NCBI GenBank assembly: GCA_013339765.2
Contig: CM023448.1
Coordinates: 194,968,409 to 195,032,408, forward strand
Length of the DNA stretch: 64,000 bases
From: Haemaphysalis longicornis
Taxonomy: Eukaryota; Arthropoda; Arachnida; Ixodida; Ixodidae
Direction of reading: 5' to 3'
Shown here: in pieces, positions 53,730 through 64,000 of the stretch
Numbering within the stretch: the first letter of the stretch is position 1
Layout of the letters: each line of letters begins with the position of its first letter
Notes under the pieces: generated by a model
What the model was told of the DNA's origin: nothing
Database searches by the model: none
What the model saw: the letters and a program-made list of their open reading frames with translations, nothing else
Program-made: the position numbers and the translations under genes

Positions 53730-54935
53730 TCCGAATAATCGGTAGGATTTAAAACATTATTTGATGGATTAATCGGTTGCGTTGATCTAAGAAGAAAAAT
53801 GATAAGAAATTACAATAATTATAAACGTATGATGATAAATATTATCAATAACCTCCTAGGTGTCTACACAGCTTTTTGTAGACGTTTGAGGGAAGAGGAA
53901 AGGAAAGGAAGTGCACTGGGGATATTATTGAGCCCTGCAGGAAGCTCGCCTGCATTCAAACTAGTGCGACTGAAGGGGAGTTGGGGGATAATAAAAGCAT
54001 AGATCAGGAAGAGAGAAGAATAAGAATGGAGCTAAGCCAGGCAGTCTTATCACACACATTTATCAGATAAGCTGACACGTCATCACCATGGGGCTGATGC
54101 GTGCGGGACACTTATCACGGCGTCCGGAACTCGCACTATTTCTAGAATCACAAACATTGGAACGCGTAGTCACTGCAAGAGGTGTCGATTATTTATGGCT
54201 TACGTACGCCATAGTTGGCTCATTAGCAAACCGGTGGGAGTGCCCGCTCGCCGTTTTTTGTACTACGTATATTTGTATTTAGAGTAGTCATTTTCCCGTC
54301 TGTCTTGGATATCAGCTTAGGGTTTTAATCATTATCATCTCTGAGCATCTTTATCATCTCTTGCATCATTTGTTGTTGTGAATTAATAAGGCGGCTATGT
54401 GACTACGAATATTATCCTGAACAGGCTTGAGCACAATTTAACCATTAAAACCTTGTTTCATTTCGTTCACGGGACTTCAACTGACTAACCGATTAAAAAA
54501 TTAATCGCTACTATTTATTTATTTGTAGTTTTTTATTTATAAAATACTGCAGGCCATAAAGATGGCCCAAGCAGGAGTGGGAGGTTGTACAATGATAATG
54601 ATATGACCAATTACATGGTCGTACAGGTGTAGAGAAAAAAAAACAAAGGAATAAAAAAAAAAACAGACAGGTATACAAAATATTCACAAGTAACATAAAT
54701 CACACTTCAAAGTAATTTTCCAGAAATTTTAGTACATTTACAGACTCAAAAATATCATGAGGCAGTTTGTTCCAGTCTGCTATTGTGCGAGGAAAAAAGA
54801 GTACTTGAAGGTGCTAGTGCGTGCAAAGATAGGTGTGAGTCTCGCTAGTTTCCTTCGGGATTCTAAAGTTGGAATTTTGTTATAAATTAACTAAGGTATT
54901 AATCGATTAATCGCAAGGCTAATCGATCAATAGCC
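53730..54935. mobile_element. Possible element bounded by ATTAATCG-rich ends
   Basis: The left side (53735-53775) holds aataatcgg, gattaatcggttg; the right side (54893-54930) holds ATTAATCGATTAATCG and taatcgatca. Near 54488-54507 accgattaaaaaattaatcg occurs just before a LINE fragment. The layout fits an element with ATTAATCG termini interrupted by the LINE at 54514-54890, but the ends are too degenerate to fix limits. Confidence 0.35.
54514..54890 (-). pseudogene. CR1-like LINE 3' end
   Basis: The left end has TTTATTTATTTG, then aatactgcaggcc...aagcaggagtggga, matching the 3' UTR of the 36.5-kb element (aatactgccagcctgagagc ... aggagtggga). Only 3' UTR and a broken last coding stretch remain. 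Confidence 0.6.
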
Positions 54936-55814
54936 CACCGGGGATGCGTTTTTAGAGGGGAAATTAATGCCGGGAACCACGTTCTGTGACTCACGTTTTG
55001 TGGTTTCTTTCCAGCGCGTGGCCACGCAGCATTATGTTATCTTGTGCTCAAACTAAAGTGTCCGTCTGTTCCTTCCGCGGCACGCTCGGAACCGTTGTAA
55101 TAGCGAGAGCATCTAGCTGGTTCGTAACTGAGCCAGTCGTATCTGTCACTACCAAGTGTGCTCAAGATTTGGACGGGTGTCTTTTTTTTTTTGTTAAAAA
55201 AAACTGCGGTCCAAGGTAAATGCATACAGAAAATGCTGCTGTATTTGATTCGGCGACGCTTCACTGAGACGTCACTTTGGTTGTGTCCTTTTTCGACGTT
55301 TTCGTTTTTCTTTATAGTTTGCAGAGCACAAATTCGCTTCAATAAACTTCAATTACTTCGACAGCCTTTCATGGTTCTTGACTACAGGACAGCATACAAC
55401 CCCCAAGGGCTAATAGCTACATTTTACATTTTAGCCGTACGCCGTTGACACTGTCATTTCCAGCGAGGCACTCGATCACTGGCACATGGTCTGCGGCGGT
55501 TAAGCTAGGAAGTTGAGAGTGACGGAATCCCGCCTGGGCGGCAAGATGTTTTTTACTGTCGACGTCTCTTTTGTCACAAAGCCTTTTGGTTATACCTGAA
55601 TAATCTCCCTTACTTTATAAATAAACCTGTCTTGTTGGGCAGTTAATCGGTTCCCGCTTTCATATTTTTAATTTCCGCAATAATGGTCATGTGGTTGATA
55701 TGCTTAAAATAATATATTTAAGTTAGTAAGGTGAAAGCCTTAAGCCCCCATTGTGCGAAAAAGCGGTGTTGTCATCCTGGCAAGAAAATGGCCGCGGCTG
55801 AAAAGGCTAAATAA
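54936..55814. other. Unrecognised non-coding stretch
   Basis: Frames of 77-101 codons overlap on opposite strands at 54986-55448 without domains. A TTTTTTTTTTTTG-type T-tract occurs near 55183. Confidence 0.4.
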
Positions 55815-55885
55815 AAAACACACATGATCCGATGAGATTTGAACCTGAGTCTCTGCAGTAGCAGCCCAGTGAAGTACCTCTGAGT
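55815..55885 (-). pseudogene. tRNA-like relic next to a LINE A-tail
   Basis: On the minus strand, CACTGGGCTGCTACTGCAGA followed by a good B-box-like GGTTCAAATCTC at about 55843-55832 recalls a tRNA. The A box and stems are poor, so function is unlikely. It begins within about 15 bp of the A-run of the LINE at 55.9 kb, on the same strand. Confidence 0.45.
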
Positions 55886-55889
55886 TTTC

Positions 55890-56808
55890 TTCTTTTTTTT
55901 TCTCTTTATTACATGGGAGAATACGCCGCTCAGACGTGCCAGTACAAGGATTACATAGTCAAGAAAACAAAAGAATACACTGAAGTTACAAGAAGCACAA
56001 ATACACCAAAATTCAGGCAAACACACACCAGCGTTTAAGAGAGGGAGCCAGTCAGGTCTTTTTTTCTTCACTGCATGGAAAACTGCACTTATTACAGCCT
56101 ACAAAAGCTATGAGTCATCCAAAAAGATGCCCATTACTGCAACTAAAATAAGCCGTCCGTCAAAACTCCAGCAAGCAGACGCACGCGTCCCACAGGTGCA
56201 GCCATTCTGGTGGGTCACTGCGCCACGCAAATGCGCCGCACCAAAGCAGCCTGCTCCCAAAAAATGGACTTCGTTGGGCGAGGGGGTTGCGCGTGCCTGT
56301 CCGTCATGCGGCACTTCCACAAGCTATACAATCCCATCACAAGAAATATATCATAGGGCACTCCAGTACCATCGCGAAAAGGCAAAAACCGAATTGTATA
56401 AGGGGTAATGTCCATGTCCCTTTTAAGAGTTCGTTGCAACACATCCCAAAAAAAAAACCCCTGCATCCCGCCACAAAGAAAACAATGATCAACGGTTTCA
56501 GGTTGATTGCATAAACGGCAATTGTCATACCAAGGAATAGGGATTTCTTTCTCGGGCAACCATGTTTTCATTGGGAGTGTTGATGTATGCAGCTTAATGC
56601 ATTTGGAGGAAGACACATACGCGTGACACGCTTCAAAACACTGTCCTCGGTTGCCAGTGTAAGGCTGGTGATAAACCGGCACTGGGAACAGACTCTCTAA
56701 TAAGGTGTTCGTCAAAGCCTTCCTGGAAAGGGTAAACAGATGTTGCAGGGAAATCCTCGCAGTAAGGAAATTAAAGGTGTCGACCACCTCCTTTAAAAAA
56801 CCCATGGC
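55890..56808 (-). pseudogene. L1/Tx1-like LINE C-terminus, copy 1
   Basis: A 196-codon frame (56805-56215) is open: FLKEVVDTFNFLTARISLQH, LFPVPVYHQPYTGN, TLPMKTWLPEKEIPIPWYDN, zinc finger CRLCNQPETVDHCFLC, DVLQRTLKRDMDITPYTIRF and a Pro-rich end. The 3' end has AATAAAG and an A-run at 55888-55906. The 5' end is cut at 56808, immediately after the start of the conserved C-terminal block. It is the closest match in the window to the element at 4.35-5.53 kb and lacks that element's internal insertion. Confidence 0.8.
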
Positions 56809-56814
56809 GGCTTC

Positions 56815-57600
56815 ATACTAACTGCACCCGTGGAGACAGGTAGTTGCTCTCAAGCGAATTATACACACTATGTTCAAATGCCACAGTTTCTCGGAAATAT
56901 GACTGTTGATTTGGTGGCTTTGCATGCCTATCACATAAGCGAAATCGACACAGACTGTACAAACCAATCAAGACAAACATGTCATAGGGTGGCGCACCAG
57001 GATAGTCGAATGGCCAAAATCGGATAGAAAAAGGCGTAATATCCATGTGTTTTCTGAGCGTTCGCAATAAAAGTCCCAGAAAAAGCAGCATCTCTGCAAT
57101 CTACAAAACAGCGGTCAATTGTCACAGGTCGAGAAAAGAGCCGACAGTCTGTTGACGGAGCTTTAAACAGACCCCGGTCTTTCATCCAAGTTTTAACAGG
57201 GAGTGTGCCAATGTGTAATTTAAAGAAAAACCTTTTAAGTCCTGGCTGAACGCACATTTTACACACTCTATTGATAACATCCTGGTACGGACACTGGAGG
57301 TACCGAACATGATATGAAGGTATGTTAAGAAGCTCAGAAACAAGGGCATCAGAAATAGACTCGCGCGAAGCATTAAATACTACCCAAGGCTAAACCGAGC
57401 CTGTAAGAAGCGAAACGTGTCAACCACTTTTTTTAGGAAACCCCGCGGGCTTCGGACTGCTTCCACAGACAGCGAAGACACCGAATATTAGGAAGAAAAT
57501 GGGCAAGACGTATTTGCAGTACAGGTTTCAAAAAAGGATGTTGAACATCTCGAAAGCAGAATAAACGAGAAACAAGCTGCCAAACAAAAAAGTTGCAGAT
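56815..57600 (-). pseudogene. L1/Tx1-like LINE C-terminus, copy 2 (different subfamily)
   Basis: Minus-strand blocks in order are RFFFKLHIGTLPVKTWMKDR, a damaged finger reading CRLFSRPVTIDRCF (second Cys replaced by Phe), LRKHMDITPFSIRFWPFDYP, then YDMFVLIGLYSLCRFRLCDR and HAKPPNQQSYFRETVAF. At least two frameshifts are present. It adjoins copy 1 head to tail with only a few bases between, and differs enough in sequence to be a separate subfamily. Confidence 0.7.
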
Positions 57601-58069
57601 ACATCTACATTTGTATCCTTAGATGTAAGGAGCGATAGCGATACTTCGACTCCCGCGGAGCGTGTTCGTACGCTGCTGCTGCATTTCCGATCTACGCTTC
57701 ACGAGAACGAAAGGTTATCGAAAAGAGAAAGACTAGCAACCAGGGTTTTAATCGCCATGTCCCAGGGCTCTCTGCGCTTCTGTGGCTTAAAATTTCAGCG
57801 TGAAAGGTTGTAAAATCGAGGTGTTGTTCAGTTTGAGCGAGGAGGAGTCAGTGTGTCAAAATGTTTATTCTGTGATGTCTAGGCCGGGTGGAACAATTTT
57901 GCTTTTTTGAAAGCGAGAGAGAACATCTTCGTTCAGGAACAAATAGTGGTGGTTTAGGAAAATGGGGTAAAAATATGGCAGGTAGCTCAAAGGGAGAAAG
58001 TTACTAGAACGGTGTTCTACTTGAGGTAGAACCCCGTCCAAGCCTGTTTCCTAATCGCCGCTGACACCA
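57601..58069. other. Non-coding stretch before a LINE
   Basis: A small hairpin-forming GATACATCTACATTTGTATC lies at 57597-57616. Otherwise no recognised feature; part may be the 5' UTR of the following LINE. Confidence 0.35.
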
Positions 58070-59630
58070 GCATTCCGCCATCGCCCTTCAACGCGTCAGT
58101 CCAGGTAACCACCTCTACCCAAAGACGACTTTAAAATAGGCATCCGCCTAAGAAACGGCCTACAGTTTTCCCGCGCAGACCCGATTTCTCTCACTGCGTC
58201 AATCGCTCGGGAGATCGGGTTCCCCACTTCACCAGCACCTTTTCTGCTCCGCGTTGGACGCGGAGCAGAACGTCATAGTGGTCAGCACACCTTCTCCAGC
58301 AGCTGCGCGAGCGCTCGAGAGCCTCCAGAAGATTGTGGTCTTCGGGAACAGACACGAAGTATCAGTCTACCCGATCACCCCGGAAAACTCTTGCCGTGTC
58401 GTCATACACAACATCGCACAAGAACATCCCGAAGAGTACGTCAAGTCGCTCATTACCGCTCCCGGCTACGAGGTGCTCACAGATCGTAGCCCCGTAGAGT
58501 CCACAGCCTTCCGTCATTACATTTCGAGGCAAGCGAGTACCGTACTACGTATATGTCAATCAAGCCCTTCCTCCAATACTACCCCTATCGCTGCCGGGTC
58601 GCCTTTTGCACCTTCTGTCACCAAACGGGTCACCGAGCGGATGTTTGCCCCTCGCCTCCCTCCACGCCCAAGTGCAAGGCATGCGGTGCCTCCCTCAACG
58701 AGCCTCAGCACACCTGCGCACCGCGGTGTGGGCTTTGTGAAGACCCACACACAACTGCATCCAAAGACTGCCCTAAGCGGTACCTGTCCACCGTGTACAA
58801 GGCCAAGAAAACTGCAATCAAGTCCACATCGAACGAGTCGTGCCGGTCGCACTCCCCCTCTCTTGGCTCGCGGCGCAACCGGGGTCCTCATCGCTCCAGC
58901 TCAAGACCAAGCCGAGACCAGGGTTACAGGCCACAACATGGGCGTTTAGCAACCAGGGAGCGTTCAACCACCAGGGAACGCCCGCCCAGCCAGGCACGCA
59001 ATCGAGATACGACGCCAGGGACGCAAAGCAAGCCACCCAGGGACGAACGCTCGACAAGCTGCTCAGTCAACACGGGAACCGGACATAAAGACCCACGCCA
59101 CGAAGACTCCCCCAAGGTGAGCTGGGCAGGCATAGCGGCCTCCAGAGCTGAGGATAAATATGGCGCAATCATAACACAACTTCAAGCTGAAAACACGGCT
59201 CTAGGAGAGGAGCTCGCCGAACTGCGGGCCTCGTTAACCATAACAGCAGCCAAATCGCATTCACTTCCACCGCAACAACATACCCCCGCTATCAAGCGCC
59301 TCAGTACTTCCCTCCCACCTGGCGGTGGTGCAACCCCCCTCTTCCCCCAACCCTCCCCCCACGTCGGGCCAGGCAACGCCAGCAAACCCCACGCCATTTA
59401 TCACTCGAGATGAGGTGGTGGGTATACGTTCTTTCCTGCAGCAGCGGACGTCCTCGCAACAAACGATTACGGAGCAACTCAATCAGACCATGCAAGCCCT
59501 CAAAGATATGCATGCCAATTTCGAGGAACGACTCTCGAAAATTGAAGCGTCTCCCAGTCAGTGCACTCGCGTCACTACCTCCCTTCCTCCTCCACCTAAA
59601 GTGGCTATGGAAGAAGATGGGTTCTCCTAA
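58070..59630 (+). pseudogene. LINE ORF1 (gag-like, three zinc knuckles), frameshifted
   Basis: The reading starts in PKDDFKIGIRLRNGL (about 58.12 kb), continues through PSPAAARALESLQKIVVFGN and YPITPENSCRVVIHNIAQEH, then shifts frame near 58545. From 58553 it gives KPFLQYYPYRCRVAFCTFCH and three Cys/His groups: CTFCHQTGHRADVC, CKACGASLNEPQHTC and CGLCEDPHTTASKDC. A basic Ser/Arg/Pro-rich stretch and a coiled-coil ITQLQAENTALGEELAELRA follow. A second shift near 59330 leads to the C-terminal helix TITEQLNQTMQALKDMHANF, ending TAA 59628-59630. This is the RNA-binding ORF1 of an I/R1-type LINE, at the expected place upstream of ORF2. Confidence 0.75.
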
Positions 59631-62107
59631 TAAGGATAGACGGAACCGCGGTGAAACAGTATTTTGGCAGTGGAACTGCCGCGGCTCCCGCGAAAAACAC
59701 GCAGAACGTAACCAGTATATTACAACTCAAGAAACACCCCCGCACGTTATCGCCTTACAAAAAACCAACTCGCAGGCTTCGCTACCCGGATATATCACCT
59801 TTCATGCGGATGGCACGCGAGTGTTACACACGCTGGTACCCAGGTCAATCACCGCTATACAGCATCCCCTACCCCTCGAAGGAGTCCCAGGCATACTGGT
59901 AGAACTACGATCTGCCAAGGGCTCAAAGGCCTCCTTACCCATCTTCCATCTCAATGTATACTGCAGACCCAAATGTTCCCCACAGGTCCTAAATGATACG
60001 CTAGAAGAGGCTCGAAAGAAAGCAGGCAGTCGTCAGCTCCTCGTAAGTGGAGACTTGAACGCGGCGCACCCTCTTTGGGGTTGCACTTGCGCTAATCCAA
60101 GGGGCAACTATCTTCACAAGTACATAGACGAGAAAGCGTGGGTGATACACAATGAGCTCAACATACCCACTCGCATGGACACAAGCCCCTGTCGTGATAC
60201 AACGCCACACCTCTCCCTGTGCAACAAGCAGGTGACGTGCATATGGCGAAACAAGCAAGGGGCACTGGGCAGTGATAATTTTATTACTGAATTAGTCATG
60301 TCAGGCCCTGAGCTAGTCCGCACAGTTGGTCGTGCCTCCTTGACAGTCTGGGTTGGTTTTAGGAAACTGAAGTTATCGCGGCATACAGAGGACATCCCAG
60401 ATCCGATGGATGAAGACCGATATTCTGCATGGATAACCCAACTTATTCAGGACGAGGCCACCTGTACTACTAAGTTACATACAAATACCGACAATCTTTG
60501 CGTAGACACACGCGTTCTACACAATGGGAAGCTAGACGCAGCCTGCAAAAGCGCTGGAAAAAGCAACGACGCAATAAAAAACTCCGCATCCACATTGCGC
60601 AGCTCACTGAAAAGGCGGAAAAATACGCACGTGAGCTTTACCGTGAGAGTTGACTCTCCCTTTGTTACGCCATGGGCAATCATGTGAGCACGTCAAAAAC
60701 CTGGGAAATTCTTCGTTACCTCCTGGACCCCTCTACCTCGAAGACAACGTCACTGAACCAACTATGGGCCCTCTTGCATAAACACTCAAAGACACACTTC
60801 TGACGAACCTCGAGGCAAAATTCTTCCCACCCGGTCCTCAACAGCGTCACATAGACAACGATGGCGAGCCAAATCCTACACTGGATCAAGGCATCATCAT
60901 CTCGGAGGTACGAGCGGCACTGGCTCGCTTAGGGAAAAGCACGGCGCCGGGTCCCGATGGAGTTTCCGACAGGCTACTAGGCAACCTCGCTATAGAGTGT
61001 GGTGAGAGGGAAAGATCCCTACCGAATGGAAGCTCGCCAACGTTCACCTCATTCCCAAACCGAACGAGCCCCCCTCCATTGACAACCTCCGACCTATTTC
61101 GTTAACATCCTGTGTCGGAAAACTTATCGAGCATATCGTCCTCGCTCGCCTCCAGCGTCCCATAGACGATCAGGATCCAATGCTGGTCGTCTCTATGTTT
61201 GGCTTCAGACCTCACCTCGCCACCCAGGACATCGTCCTCCAGCTTAAAGAACAGGTCCTGACCCCGGCCACCCGACACTCCCCCACAGGGATGCTGGCAT
61301 TGGACTTAAAGGGGGCATTTGACAATGTGCCTCACTGAGTCATTTTGGCCCACCTGTGAGAGCTGCACTGTGGGGAACTCACGCACGCATACGTACGAAA
61401 CTTCCTCACAAACAGGCAAGCGGTGATCCACGTCGGTGAAGCAAAGTCCCACCCAATCAATCTGGCGAGCAGAGGCACTCCACAAGGAGCAGTACTCTCG
61501 CCAATGTTCTTTAATATCGCCCAAATCAAGCTGCCACAACGCCCTGCGGCTCTTCCAAACATTAAGTATGGCATCAATGCCGACGATGTGACAGTCTGGA
61601 CAGGCATAGGCTCATGGGGGACACGGAAGCTCGCCTCCAAGAAGCGGCCGATGTGGTCACTGAGTACGCAAATACTGCGGACTCTCTTGCGCCACGCGAA
61701 AATCGGAACTCCTCGTGGTACAGGGAGACCCAAGCGGGACCCACCCCCACCGGTCGAGATACACCTAGAGGGCCACACTATTCGCCCCATACCTCAAATC
61801 AAGATTCTTGGAATGGTCTTCCAGCAAGACAAACAAAAGTCCACCCTCGTAACTCGCCTAAAACACACTACGGACCAGCTGTCCCATATGCTGCGCAGGA
61901 TCATCACAAAGAGGCGCGGTTTTGGGGAGCATGCGTACCTACGTCTCGTGCAGGCCTTAATTATTTCCCGCATCACTTACGCAGTCCCATATGCTCTGCT
62001 GAGAAGCACGAAGAAGAATCTGTGTATTCAATCATTCGAAGATTGTACAAGCCCGCATTTGCCTTCCCCCAAACACACCCACCTCGCTTCTCCTTCAACT
62101 CGGCATT
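59629..62107 (+). pseudogene. LINE ORF2 5' part: endonuclease and RT with altered catalytic motifs
   Basis: The endonuclease (about 59655-60300) shows FWQWNCRG, VIALQKTN where the usual catalytic Glu of QET is Lys, FHLNVYCRP, LLVSGDLNAAHPLWG, and SDNFITEL where SDH is expected. The RT follows in pieces: ARLGKSTAPGPDGVSDRLLG (60.93 kb), LRPISLTSCVGKLIEHIVLA (61.09 kb), MLALDLKGAFDNVPH with an in-frame TGA at about 61336, RGTPQGAVLSPMFFNIAQIK (61.47 kb) and GINADDVTVWT (61.57 kb). In the last, the residue before ADD is Asn rather than Tyr or Phe. Several stops and frameshifts are present. The coding sequence is cut at about 62107 and resumes at 63693. Confidence 0.8.
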
Positions 62108-63692
62108 TTCTTCATTTATTTATTCTTTATTCGGTCAGTGCCCCGCTTTGCCAAAAAAAGGCGTTATAGCAGGGGGGTTACAGACTGGAATAAAACAATT
62201 CTTCGTTCATACAGCACACTTGCTTGTCTTGCAGCCGGTTCCAATCTCTAATCGTCATGGCAAAAAGGGAATTGTAAAACATGGTTGTTCTTGCACCATA
62301 CTCTTTCACTTTGTGTCGGTTGTCATGTCGACTAGATATGTAACTGGGTACACTGAAATAGTTATGACGGTCAATTCCAGCCTGCCCATGAAAGACAGAA
62401 AAGTAAAACTTCAAACGCAGTTTTTTCCTGCGCAAAGAAAGCAATTCCCAACCCAATTCAGCTTTCATAGCAGTGCAGTTTTCTCTCCGCTTGTACCGAC
62501 CTAAAACAAACCGCACAGCTCTGTTATGTATTTTTTCGAGCTTATCAATCAAGTTCGCCTGCATCGGGTCCCATACAGGGCATGCGTATTCCAAAATAGG
62601 TCTAATACATGTGAGGTAGGCTGCATTTTTTAATGTTTGGGGTGCCCATCTAAGGTTTCTCTGAATAAAGTTTAGAGCCCTTGCCGCTTTAGCAACAACG
62701 TGATCAACATTGGCATTCCATGAGCAATCATGCGACAAAACAGCGCCAAGATATTTGCATGTTGGTTCGCTAGTAACACTATGTGTATCTATGGTGTACG
62801 CCGTTACTATTGGTTCCTTTTTTTTGGAAACACGCATGTGAACGCACTTTTTTGGGTTTAACGTAATTTGCCACGTCTGGCACCACCGTGTAATACAATC
62901 CAAATCGTTCTGCAAAGAAGCACCACCACCTTCGTTCCGAACCTGTCGATATAAAACACAACCGTCTACAAATAAACGTATGCGCGACGAAATTCCCACA
63001 TAAATATCATTTACAAAAATAAGAAATAAGAGCGGCCCAAGGACAGAGCCTTGGGGCACGCCTGATGTAACGTTAACATAGGATGAACACTTCCCATTTA
63101 AAAGCACGCATTGACGCCTGTTCCACAAGTAATTGGTTATCCAGATGAGCACATTTTGGTCGAAATTTAGTCTGTAATTTAGCGAGGAGAAGAGAGTGCG
63201 ACACGGTATCGAAGGCCTTTCGAAAATCTAAAAACACACAATCTGTTTGCCCACCTTCATCAACGTTGGAAGCCAGCTCGTGAAAGAACTCTACAAGTTG
63301 CGTCGTACAAGAAAAACTTTTGCGAAAACCGTGCTGCTCATTTATCAATACACTATTAGCAGTAAGATGGGTCCATATGTGCTTGAATAAAATGTGTTCG
63401 AAAGTTTTGCATGACACTGACGTCAATGAAATGGGTCGGTAATTTGTTACATCTTTTTTTGAGCCACCCTTATGAAGCGGAACAACATGAGAAATTTTCC
63501 AATCTTCGGGTAAAGTTCCCGTTGAAAGGGATTTTGAATAAATTATATAAAGGTAAAGGGAAATTGGCGGTGCACATCGCTTTAGAATACGAGAAGAGAT
63601 GCCATCAGGACCAACTGCTTTGGATTCATCTTGGTTTTCTAGAAGAGAACATATGCCACGGACACTGAGTTCTACCGGTGGCATAATACGTC
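62108..63692 (-). mobile_element. CR1-like LINE nested in the LINE ORF2
   Basis: On the minus strand an RT domain is well kept: KAVGPDGISSRILK, VTNYRPISLTSVSCKTFEHI, CVFLDFRKAFDTVSH (63684-63073), then after one frameshift near 63160 GVPQGSVLGPLL, a motif C reading FVDG instead of FADD, LNFIQRNLRWAPQTLKNA and YACPVWDP, KLEKIHNRAVRFVLGRYKRR, and the C-terminal RDWNRLQDKQV with stop at 62178-62180. The 3' UTR has CCCCGCTTTG-type words and a short TTTATTTATTC tail (62113-62123). It is 5'-truncated at the RT start. Family mates are at 49.0 and probably 36.5 kb. Confidence 0.85.
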
Positions 63693-64000
63693 GTCGGAAC
63701 TAGTTGAAGGACATCTGTTACAGCAATAGCAACGGCTCTCTCTCACCAAGGCTGACCACCGTGTCATGTCAGAATTGGGAATAAATACAGCAGGCTACAA
63801 TGGCCCACTTCTAGAGCCCCTCCCCCAAGATACTCAAGAACTCATTCAAGTCCGACCCTTGCCGCGTAACATGCACCCTGAACACCACAGTGGACGACGT
63901 AAGGCTCGCGTGGAGGCCATCTCACGGCAGTACAGTGAAGATGCTGATGCAGTCTTCACAGACGCGGCGGCATACCCCTCCTACCCAGCGTTCGCCCTGG
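63693..64000 (+). pseudogene. LINE ORF2 continuation: RT tail and start of RNase H
   Basis: After the nested element the plus strand resumes SELVEGHLLQQ, then LTKADHRVMSELGINTAGYN, RPLPRNMHPEHHSGRRKARV and VFTDAAAYPSYPAFAL, the first RNase H motif with its catalytic Asp. The sequence runs off the window. Joined across the insertion, it lies in line with the LGI codons at 62100, with only a few codons missing. Confidence 0.8.

Overview
The window looks like gene-poor, repeat-saturated nuclear DNA of a hard tick (Ixodidae). The host assignment rests on a Ruka-type tRNA-derived SINE at 45.3 kb, several kinds of non-LTR retrotransposon with tick-like C-termini and 3' tails, and the overall mix of decayed LINEs, MITEs and Ty3-like remnants. 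This is family recognition by eye, not a database result. No intact single-copy gene was found. The only host-like coding signal is a set of short open exons with good splice sites at 21.2-22.6 kb, whose reading phases do not join cleanly.

Layout. 0-2.7 kb: a direct duplication, one copy split by a short TIR element with a TTA target duplication, around an LTR-like AT-rich block. 2.75-9.3 kb: three LINE 3' ends, one nested in another, a second MITE, a tRNA-like relic and a tRNA-headed SINE. 10-12.4 kb: a CR1-like LINE end with a (TTTA)n tail and a Ty3-LTR-like fragment between inverted repeats. 13.8-18.7 kb: the most complete element, an L1/Tx1-like LINE on the minus strand with zinc-knuckle ORF1 and endonuclease-RT ORF2, broken by one stop and several frameshifts. 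19.4-20.4 kb: a 0.96-kb element with about 46-bp near-perfect TIRs. 20.4-23.3 kb: candidate host exons and a degenerate minisatellite. 23.5-24.9 kb: a tandem pair of about 750-bp repeats, with relatives at 13.7, 35.9 and 50.0 kb.

25-29 kb is mostly unrecognised, apart from a TIR element at 25.2 kb. 29.09-33.65 kb is a complete but defective LTR retrotransposon: two LTRs, PBS, PPT, gag and protease remnant, no reverse transcriptase. 34-41.6 kb: an R1/I-like LINE end, and a CR1-like LINE on the minus strand that appears split by a plus-strand LINE. 42.8-45.7 kb: a MITE, an RTE-like fragment, a CR1-like fragment and a TIR element carrying the SINE. 46-48.8 kb is largely blank. 49-57.6 kb: LINE 3' ends on both strands, a palindromic-TIR element, a Ty3 integrase relic, and two L1-like C-termini back to back. 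58.1-64 kb: a two-ORF LINE with endonuclease, RT and the start of an RNase H, interrupted by a CR1-like LINE and running off the window.

How it fits together: most of the content is dead mobile DNA layered by repeated insertion. Several insertions have an uninterrupted relative in the same window, so relative order can be read directly. Non-autonomous elements (MITEs, SINEs, gag-only LTR element) have no matching transposase or RT source here, so any mobility must have depended on enzymes encoded elsewhere.
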